DNA of 64,000 bases from Arenicola marina. Its lineage: Eukaryota > Annelida > Polychaeta > Arenicolidae. Below are positions 49,201 through 56,609 of the stretch, one piece after another. Position 1 is the stretch's first letter. Each line of letters begins with the position of its first letter. The stretch spans positions 558,001 to 622,000 of the forward strand of contig OZ025264.1 of NCBI GenBank assembly GCA_964019135.1, written 5' to 3'. The notes under the pieces were generated by a model that worked only from the letters and a program-made list of their open reading frames with translations, ran no database searches and was not told the origin of the DNA. A program made the position numbers and the translations under genes.

Positions 49201-52200
49201 CTCGTGCTCCCTGATGTCACAGAAATACGCCTACAAACACACACAGACCCATCTCAAGGCGACCCTCGTGCTCCCTGATGTCACATAAATACACCTACAA
49301 ACACACACAGACCCATCTCAAGGCGACCCTCGTGCTCCCTGATGTCACAGAAATACACCTACAAACACACACAGACCCATCTCAAGGCGACCCTCGTGCT
49401 CCCTGATGTCACAGAAATACACCTACAAACACACACAGACCCATCTCAAGGCGACCCTCGTGCTCCTTGATGTCACAGAAATACACCTACAAACACACAC
49501 AGACCCATCTCAAGGCGACCCTCGTGCTCCTTGATGTCACTGAAATACACCTACAAACACACACAGACCCATCTCAAGGCGACCTTCGTGCTCCCTGATG
49601 TCACAGAAATACACCTACAAACACACACAGACCTATCTCAAGGCGACCCTCGTGCTCCCTGATGTCACTGAAATACACCTACAAACACACACAGACCCAT
49701 CTCAAGGCGACCCTCGTGCTCCCTGATGTCACAGAAATACACCTACAAACACACACAGACCCATCTAAAGGCGACCCTCGTGCTCCCTGATGTCACAGAA
49801 ATACACCTACAAACACACACAGACCCATCTAAAGGCGACCCTCGTGCTCCTTGATGTCACAGAAATACTCCTACAAACACACACAGACCCATCTCAAAGC
49901 GACCCTCGTGCTCCTTGATGTCACAGAAATACACCTACAAACACACACAGACCCATCTCAAGGCGACCCTCGTGCTCCTTGATGTCACATAAATACACCT
50001 ACAAATAACACACAGACCCATCTAAAGGCGACCCTCGTGCTCCCTGATGTCACAGAAATACACCTACAAACACACACAGACCTATCTCAAGGCGACCCTC
50101 GTGCTCCTTGATGTCACAAAAATACACCTACAAACACACACAGACCCATCTCAAGGCGACCTTCGGGCTCCTTGATGTCACATAAATACACCTACAAATA
50201 ACACACACAGACCTATCTCAAGGCGACCCTCGTGCTCCCTGATGTCACAGAAATACACCTACAAACACACACAGACCTATCTCAAGGCGACCCTCGTGCT
50301 CCCTGATGTCACAGAAATACACCTACAAACACACACAGACCCATCTAAAGGCGACCCTCGTGCTCCCTGATGTCACAGAAATACACCTACAAACACACAC
50401 AGACCCATCTAAAGGCGACCCTCGTGCTCCTTGATGTCACAGAAATACACCTAAAAACAGCCACAGACCCATCTCAAAGCGACCCTCGTGCTCCCTGATG
50501 TCACAGAAATACACCTACAAACACACACAGATCCATCTCAAGGCGACCCTCGTGCTCCTAGATGTCACAGAAATACTCCTACAAACACACACAGACCCAT
50601 CTCAAGGCGACCCTCGTGCTCCCTGATGTCACATAAATACACCTACAAACACACACAGACCCATCTCAAGGCGCCCCTCGTGCTCCCTGATGTCACAGAA
50701 ATACTCCTACAAACACACACAGACCCATCTCAAAGCGACCCTCGTGCTCCCTGATGTCACATAAATACACCTACAAACACACACAGACCCATCTAAAGGC
50801 GACCCTCGTGCTCCTTGATGTCACAGAAATACACATACAAACACACACAGACCCATCTCAAGGCGACCCTCGTGCTCCCTGATGTCACAGAAATACTCCT
50901 ACAAACACACACAGACCCATCTCAAGGCGACCTTCGGGCTCCCTGATGTCACAGAAATACTCCTACAAACACACACAGACCCATCTCAAAGCGACCCTCG
51001 TGCTCCTTGATGTCACAGAAATACACCTACAAACACACACAGACCCATCTCAAGGCGACCCTCGTGCTCCTTGATGTCACATAAATACACCTACAAACAC
51101 ACACAGACCCATCTAAAGGCGACCCTCGTGCTCCCTGATGTCACAGAAATACACCTACAAACACACACACCCCCATCTAAAGGCGACCCTCGGGCTCCCT
51201 GATGTCACTGAAATACTCCTACAAACACACACAGACCCATCTCAAAGCGACCCTCGTGCTCCTTGATGTCACAGAAATACACCTACAAACACACACAGAC
51301 CAATCTAAAGGCGACCCTCGGGCTCCCTGATGTCACTGAAATACACCTACAAACAACACAGACCCATCTCAAAGCGACCCTCGGGCTCCCTGATGTCACA
51401 GAGATACACCTACAAACACACACAGACCCATCTCAAAGCGACCCTCGTGCTCCCTGATGTCACAGAAATACACCTACAAACACACACAGACCCATTTAAA
51501 GGCGACCCTCGGGCTCCCTGATGTCACAGAAATACACCTACAAACACACACAGACCCATCTAAAGGCGACCCTCGTGCTCCCTGATGTCACAGAAATACT
51601 CCTACAAACACACACAGACCCATTTAAAGGCGACCCTCGGGCTCCCTGATGTCACAGAAATACACCTACAAACACACACAGACCCATCTAAAGGCGACCC
51701 TCGTGCTCCCTGATGTCACAGAAATACTCCTACAAACACACACAGACCCATCTCAAAGCGACCCTCGGGCTCCCTGATGTCACAGAAATACATCTACAAA
51801 CACACACAGACCCATCTCATGGCGACCCTCGTGCTCCCTGATGTCACAGAAATACTCCTACAATCACACGCAGACCCATCTCAAGGCGACCCTCGGGCGC
51901 CCTGATGTCACAGAAATACACCTACAAACACACACAGACCCATCTCAAGGCGACCCTCGTGCTCCCTGATGTCACAGAAATACACCTACAAACACACACA
52001 GGCCCATCTCAAGGCGACCCTCGGGCTCCCTGATGTCACATAAATACACCTACAAACACACACAGACCCATCTCAAGGCGACCCTCGTGCTCCCTGATGT
52101 CACAGAAATACACCTACAAACACACACAGACCCATCTCAAGGCGACCCTCGTGCTCCCTGATGTCACAGAAATACACCTACAAACACACACAGACCCATC

Positions 52201-53530
52201 TCAAGGCGACCCTCGTGCTCCCTGATGTCACAGAAATACACCTACAAACACACACAGACCCATCTCAAGGCGACCCTCGTGCTCCCTGATGTCACAGAGA
52301 TACTCCTACAAACACACACAGACCCATCTCAAGGCGACCCTCGTGCTCCCTGATGTCACAGAGATACTCCTACAAACACACGCAGACCCATCTCAAGGCG
52401 ACCCTCGGGCGCCCTGATGTCACAGAAATACACCTACAAACACACACAGACCCATCTCAAGGCGACCCTCGTGCTCCCTGATGTCACAGAAATACACCTA
52501 CAAACACACACAGGCCCATCTCAAGGCGACCCTCGGGCTCCCTGATGTCACATAAATACACCTACAAACACACACAGACCCATCTCAAGGCGACCCTCGT
52601 GCTCCCTGATGTCACAGAAATACACCTACAAACACACACAGACCCATCTCAAGGCGACCCTCGTGCTCCCTGATGTCACAGAAATACACCTACAAACACA
52701 CACAGACCCATCTCAAGGCGACCCTCGTGCTCCCTGATGTCACAGAAATACACCTACAAACACACACAGACCCATCTCAAGGCGACCCTCGTGCTCCCTG
52801 ATGTCACAGAGATACTCCTACAAACACACACAGACCCATCTCAAGGCGACCCTCGTGCTCCCTGATGTCACAGAGATACTCCTACAAACACACACAGACC
52901 CATCTCAAGGCGACCCTCGTGCTCCCTGATGTCACAGAAATACACCTACAAACACACACAGACCCATCTCAAGGCGACCCTCGTGCTCCCTGATGTCACA
53001 GAAATACACCTACAAACACACACAGACCCATCTCAAGGCGACCCTCGTGCTCCCTGATGTCACAGAAATACACCTACAAACACACACAGACCCATCTCAA
53101 GGCGACCCTCGTGCTCCCTGATGTCACAGAGATACTCCTACAAACACACACAGACCCATCTCAAGGCGACCGTCGTGCTCGTTTATAATTAATGTATATT
53201 TCACCAATATTTGATAATCGTTTTTTTTTCCATCAATATGTTGTTGTTACTTTGACTGTACTATAGGCCAGAGGCCTGAAGTAATACAGCTATCAATGAT
53301 TAACTATTATCTAAATAAAGTTCATGAACACAAAATCCCGCCCAGCTCTATTTCATTGTAACCAGAAGGTTTCGAGGCACAGCTCACTTTTGTCCACACA
53401 CAAGTGGTCTAAAACCCCAATGTGATAAGGCCGTTACCTTGGCCCCCTGGTCCAGCAGCGCTGTGCAGAAGGCGCGCCCCATCCCGCGGGCTCCACCAAA
53501 CACCACCACGACACTCCCAGACAGCTTCAT
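31108..53530 (-). CDS. HPGD-like: Gene A: HPGD-like short-chain dehydrogenase/reductase, 7 exons
   Basis: The coding exons, in transcript order, are 53438-53530, 37674-37797, 37039-37145, 36344-36440, 35065-35144, 31964-32127 and 31108-31225. They total 783 nt, or 260 residues plus TAA, all with GT-AG introns and consistent phases (0,1,0,1,0,2). The protein fits a cytosolic NAD(H) oxidoreductase of the classical SDR family, closest by eye to 15-hydroxyprostaglandin dehydrogenase (human 266 residues). Seen: N-terminal nucleotide loop FGGARGMG (residues about 10-17), acidic NAD-type residue in YFCDI, PDVVINHVG, VNTGSIAG (catalytic Ser), PVYSASK (catalytic Tyr-x3-Lys) and CPAVVDTDM. Odd points: NNAG is replaced by NHVG, and the Gln three residues before the catalytic Tyr (HPGD Gln148) is Ala. 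Intron 1 is 15.6 kb and almost wholly minisatellite. Divergently oriented to gene B, its 73% identical paralogue. The family is secure; the substrate is not. Confidence 0.9.
31204..31792. repeat. 48-bp minisatellite spanning the exon 7 acceptor of gene A, about 12 units
   Basis: CTGCAATG recurs at 31226, 31274 and 31322, then as CTGCAACG at 31370: a 48-bp period. On the minus strand each unit contains ACATTGCAG followed by a copy of the first 22 nt of exon 7 (GTGGGTGGCTGACGTC), plus 26 nt of intron. Only the lowest-coordinate unit continues into real coding sequence. Many units also carry the palindrome TGACGTCA. The last units near 31750-31790 are degenerate. Confidence 0.95.
31964..32127 (-). 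CDS. HPGD-like: Gene A exon 6
   Basis: 164 nt between acceptor CTACAG|ACGGGG and donor ATCAA|GTATGT. It encodes TGMQFAKHGVRMMSLCPAVV and continues through DTDMITECLTEE to NRRAKSEIIK. CPAVV stands where most family members have CPG. It ends in phase 2. Confidence 0.92.
32262..32350. repeat. Fragment of the fold-back repeat family
   Basis: TTAATGCATACTTCTATTGT, TTTTGCCGGTAAGGACCTG and a nearby GTGGACC match parts of the larger palindromic cluster at 33728-34550. It lies in intron 5 of gene A and is isolated from the main cluster by about 1.4 kb. Confidence 0.7.
33160..33232 (-). repeat. tRNA-like SINE head or tRNA pseudogene
   Basis: The minus strand starts GACCGTGTAGCTCAGTCGGT with AGAGCG next, a very good tRNA D-arm and A-box. 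GTGCGTTCAATTCTC lies at the B-box position. The acceptor strands do not pair and the T-stem is broken, so it is not a working tRNA. Located in intron 5 of gene A. Confidence 0.55.
33728..34550. repeat. Fold-back (palindromic) element cluster
   Basis: Arms of about 165 bp (33728-33895 and 33929-34091) are inverted copies around a 33-nt centre. The innermost 33 bp (33863-33895 versus 33929-33961) pair perfectly. A second hairpin with 42-bp arms follows (34091-34132 and 34139-34180; one mismatch seen). A third copy of the same arm plus centre occupies about 34200-34550. Located in intron 5 of gene A; no protein is encoded. Confidence 0.88.
35065..35144 (-). CDS. HPGD-like: Gene A exon 5
   Basis: 80 nt between acceptor TTTTCCAG|GTGTG and donor ATGAGT|GTAAGT. 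It encodes GVSTRGSWAPVYSASKAAVV and HYTRVMS, and carries the catalytic Tyr and Lys (YSASK). The Ala before Pro-Val-Tyr replaces the Gln expected in HPGD. Confidence 0.92.
35374..35441 (-). repeat. tRNA-derived SINE head
   Basis: The minus strand reads TGGCCTAACGTGTAAGGTGT, then TTCGC-TCGGGAT-GCGAA (a perfect anticodon-like stem and seven-base loop) and CCGGTTCGAAACC (B-box). The acceptor stem is absent and the T-stem imperfect. It lies in intron 4 of gene A, upstream of exon 5 in genomic coordinates. Confidence 0.5.
36344..36440 (-). CDS. HPGD-like: Gene A exon 4
   Basis: 97 nt between acceptor CTCTGCAG|ACG and donor GCAG|GTAACT. It encodes IIESTKQALEVMSKSVGGKG and GVIVNTGSIA; the Ser of GSIAG aligns with the catalytic Ser. 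It ends in phase 1. Confidence 0.92.
36640..36700. repeat. A/T-rich simple sequence in gene A intron 3
   Basis: A short run of TATATTTATCATATATATTT-type sequence. It lies about 200 bp upstream (in transcript sense) of exon 4 and has no further recognisable structure. Confidence 0.5.
37039..37145 (-). CDS. HPGD-like: Gene A exon 3
   Basis: 107 nt between acceptor CGTCCCAG|CT and donor AACATT|GTGAGT. It encodes AVYSGVMAMWRVPDVVINHV and GTAHEGQWRNTLDVNI. The classical SDR NNAG tetrapeptide is NHVG here. The FG pair preserved in gene B (SLFGVPD) is WR in this copy. Confidence 0.92.
37674..37797 (-). CDS. HPGD-like: Gene A exon 2
   Basis: 124 nt from acceptor TTGTAG|GTGTATTTC to donor AAAG|GTAAGA. 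It encodes VYFCDIKEHEGRQ at the start and QKCDATKPDEVK at the end. The acidic residue in YFCDI is the usual mark of NAD rather than NADP preference. Its first 37 nt form unit 1 of the 64-bp array that fills the upstream intron. 30 of 41 residues match gene B. Confidence 0.93.
37760..53181. repeat. 64-bp minisatellite spanning the exon 2 acceptor of gene A, about 240 units (15.4 kb)
   Basis: The period is 64 bp (for example GGCGACC at 52141 and 52205), with 65-67 bp variants where AAACAC becomes AAATAACAC. On the minus strand every unit holds TGTGTTTGTAG|GTGTATTT, that is, the intron 1 acceptor plus a copy of the first 37 nt of exon 2, then 27 nt of intron-like sequence. Unit 1 is the real exon start at 37797. 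Since 64 is not divisible by 3 the array is not openly coding. Higher-order copies are visible: blocks recur at +3147/+3086, +2383 and +512 bp. The array fills about 98% of intron 1 and stops about 256 bp from exon 1. Confidence 0.97.
53438..53530 (-). CDS. HPGD-like: Gene A exon 1
   Basis: Thirty-one codons from ATG (53530) to AAG|GTAACG. It begins MKLSGSVVVVFGGARGMGRA and holds the first beta strand and the nucleotide-binding Gly loop. It ends in phase 0. The start is chosen because gene B begins at the equivalent codon; 26 of 31 residues match gene B exon 1. Confidence 0.92.
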
Positions 53531-53734
53531 CGCTCGCACCTTAGGAAGATCAACAACACTAGTAATACGGCGATGTTACCAATCCCTAAGTATTGTCTAG
53601 CTGTGGGTGGTTGTTGGTGATTATGGTGTCGGGTATCTGGCAGCTCCTACAGACTAGTCCTACTTCTCAACGTCTCCAGCGCAGTCCGGCTTTTTGTTGG
53701 TGACGGGTATGCACAAAGTAGCCAAGTGTATTTG

Positions 53735-55230
53735 TATGGCAAGCCAAATTGGACTTCCAAATATTTGCAGATCTTTAATTCATTTAGAGATAACTGTAAT
53801 TCGACCTTATTAAACATATCTGCAATTGATTTGAACATATCTAAATGACTAAGAGATATCTCTAAATGAATTAAAGATAACAATAATTCAATTATGCACA
53901 TGTTCAAATGGATTGAAGATACCAGTAATTAGAAGTAAAGATATCTTTAATTAGAAATAAAGATATCTCTAATTCGAATTGAAGATATCTCTAATTCGAA
54001 CTACTGTTATCTTTAACATTCGAACCTGGTTGAAATCATTTACAGCAGTTTTAAATGCCAAAACCAGAAAATAAATATTCTGTATTAACTCCCTGCATCG
54101 ACTCCCCACCTCAACCTCATACCGCGCCTCTTCGAACATATCACCTCACCTCCCCCCCTCCCCCCGCCCCAGTTCCTCACGTCGACCCCAACACCCCACC
54201 TAAACTCCCCACCACGAACCCTCACCTCGAAACCACACCTAATCTTGCCACCACGACTCCTCACCCCGAGCCCCACCTCGACTCCCCACCTCGACTCTCC
54301 ACCTTCAAGGGTGGATCAAGGGGGGGGGGGCAGGGCGTCCTGACCCCCCCCCCCCCTCTTTTGAGGAAGAATGCCGTTTCTCAATGCAAAATTTAGACTA
54401 TCCGAGGCGTAAACCCCCCCCCCCCCCCCACTGTCTTGAAGAAGAACGCTATCTGAGGAGCGTGGCACCATCCCCCCGTTCGTCAGTGGGAATTTTGTTC
54501 AGAACCCCCCCCCCCCCAACTCGGTCGCCAGTTTGGAGCTCCCCTTCTCCAATTGCTGTATCCGCCCATGCACCTCGAACCCCAATATCGAACCCTCACA
54601 TAGAACGCAACCTCGACTCCCCAGCCCAATTCCCCACCTCGAACCCCCACCTTGACTTGGTAATAGTCTTTCTATCGGGAGTACGAGGAAGTATCGTATT
54701 TCAACTTTGTTGGAATGTTATTTCCCGGTGGGGACATTAAAAACCCTGTGTTTCTTTATGGCTGTGGCGCGCCAAGCAACTTGCATCCGGGTACCGCTTC
54801 AATTATAGTTGTCCAATTTAATTCAATTTAGACATATAAGTAACTCATTTAAAGATATATTTAATTCATAGAACTCTCTAAGTGAATTGGAGACAACAGT
54901 AATTAAATTTTACATATGTCAAAATCGGCAGGATGTGCACATACCAGTTATTGAATTACTGATATGTAAAATTTAATTATTGTTATCTTTAATTCATTCA
55001 GAGATATGTGCAAATACTGAGCATAAGCACGGCGAATCAACGATTTTTTTAAAATTAATTAAAGTTATCTTTAAATTATTTAGAGATATCTTTAAATCAT
55101 TTGCACATGTCTTTAAATCATTTGCACATATCTTTAAATATTTGAAGTTATATTCGATTATTTAAAAATATGCGTAAATATTTAGACATATGTGCAAATA
55201 CTACATTAAAGTCCAATTTGGCTTGCCATA
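53735..55230. mobile_element. 1.49-kb TIR element with TA target duplication
   Basis: The left terminus TGGCAAGCCAAATTGGACTT (53737-53756) is the exact reverse complement of the right terminus (55209-55228). TA flanks each end, as in Tc1/mariner-type insertion. Long AT-rich subterminal regions (53757-54020 and 54820-55205) are full of AGATATCTCTAATTC-type motifs in both orientations. The middle has C/G homopolymers and AGGGTGGATCAAGG (54305-54318), resembling the GGATCC-ended family. No transposase frame. It sits between the divergent start codons of genes A and B. Confidence 0.85.
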
Positions 55231-56300
55231 TATTTTGGTAGGGGGTGGGATGTCGTTTAAGGGGGAGAAGGGTTATGTAGGCTCGTTATCGGGGTGTACT
55301 TTGGTCGTGTACTTTGCATGGCCACCATAAAAAAGGTCGCCAAACCTGTATTTTGGGATCGCCTGTAACTCCTCAATGCAACAACATCAATATTTAGAAC
55401 AGTTACTGTATTTATAACTTGATGCACACTCAGCCCCAGACAGTAGGCCTCCAATGAACCGCCACTTGCCCTCATCCTGACCAAAAGTAGGCGGTTTCTG
55501 GCCATGTGTAATTCCCACCCAATAACATACACCCCACCCCTTTCCCCACCAGTGGCTGATCCAGGCCTTCATGTTTGAAGCTTTGGGTGCCATTCACCCA
55601 CCTCTAAGGCCCACCAGCGCCCACACTCTCCACCATCCATACCGAGGCGATCCAACTAAAGCCAAATTCTTCGATCCGCCCTTACTTTTTCAATAATTAC
55701 ATTTCAATACAAATGTCACCCGCAATGAATAATGACTAAGATGAGATGTGCGCATGGAAAGTAATAATCCCGGAGGGTCGGGGGGTGGGGGCACTATTAT
55801 TATGATACAAATCTGGTGGGGTGGGGGGGGGGGGGTCCACGAGTGCCTCTTGATGCCTGAGAGAGAAGACGTTTGCGTTGAAAAAGATACCCCTATATTT
55901 ACGTTAGTTGAACGAAAAGAAATTGGCGGTGAAAAAAGGGAAGGCTTTATTCCTACCGCGGAACCCTCGCCCCCCCCCCCCCCCCCCCAAGGTAGCACAA
56001 AGTGCATAACATATTACCATGACAACTAGTACGAAATTCCATTGACAATACAACAGTATTTTCACAATTGTGCTAAGCTCTCTGTGGGTGACCGGTTTGA
56101 CCTACTCAAAACTGTACAGCGGGACGAACCACGTGGTCAGCGATGATATCTCCTTCGATTTCACCCAGGTCTGGGAGACAAAGGCATATCTAAAATAGAT
56201 ATCGCAATCAGTTAAGGCAATAAATACTTCACCTCTGCTAAAACCATGACATCTAAGCCAAATCGGTAACACATTTATAATCAACGGCAAGAAAAAGTTG
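55231..56300. other. Intergenic region between genes A and B, no gene recognised
   Basis: It holds G-runs at about 55818-55834 and a C-run at 55971-55988. Open frames on either strand have no domain. Upstream regulatory sequence for gene B may lie here. Confidence 0.4.
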
Positions 56301-56303
56301 TAT

Positions 56304-56315
56304 TGCGCATGCGCA
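56304..56315. promoter_or_regulatory. Perfect NRF1-type motif upstream of gene B
   Basis: TGCGCATGCGCA is a full palindromic match to the NRF1 consensus, 202 bp before the gene B start codon. A CACGTG E-box follows at 56346-56351. No TATA box is evident near it. The palindrome has no strand preference, so it could also serve divergent transcription. Confidence 0.5.
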
Positions 56316-56459
56316 CTTGGGCAGCCGATCGCGATCTGCTCCATATCACGTGATTTTTCTATTTTTCTCCACGTCGCCGATTTCATAATACGGGTCTTCG
56401 CCTGCAACTATCTCTGTATCTCAGCTCGTCACCCCTACCATCGCGCTAGCTGGCCCCGG

Positions 56460-56480
56460 ACAGACAGACAGACAGACGTG
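56460..56480. repeat. (GACA)n short repeat in the 5' region of gene B
   Basis: GACAGACAGACAGACAGACG, starting at 56459, lies about 40 bp before the start codon, probably in the 5' untranslated region. A weaker GACAGACAG occurs at 56501-56509. Confidence 0.6.
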
Positions 56481-56516
56481 GTATAGTTAATGAGGAGAGA
56501 GACAGACAGAGGAACC

Positions 56517-56609
56517 ATGAAGCTCAATGGGAGTACCGTGGTGGTGTTCGGTGGGGCCCGGGGAATGGGGCGAGCTTTCTGCCAGGCCTTCCTCCAACAA
56601 GGTGCCAAG
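56517..56609 (+). CDS. HPGD-like: Gene B exon 1
   Basis: Thirty-one codons from ATG to CCAAG|GTAAGA, encoding MKLNGSTVVVFGGARGMGRA, then FCQAFLQQGAK. The nucleotide loop has Phe where the family usually has Thr before the first Gly. It ends in phase 0. Confidence 0.93.

Noticed and set aside
37760..53181. CRISPR array
   Set aside because: Units are contiguous with no unique spacers, and the unit matches an adjacent eukaryotic exon and its splice site.
37760..53181. A real multi-exon protein encoded by the 64-bp units
   Set aside because: Units shift frame each repeat, have acceptors but no matching donors, and only the exon-proximal unit continues into a full exon.
54055..54740. Pro/His-rich open frames inside the TIR element
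   Set aside because: C-rich homopolymers and simple sequence produce them; no transposase motif such as a DDE/D triad could be recognised.
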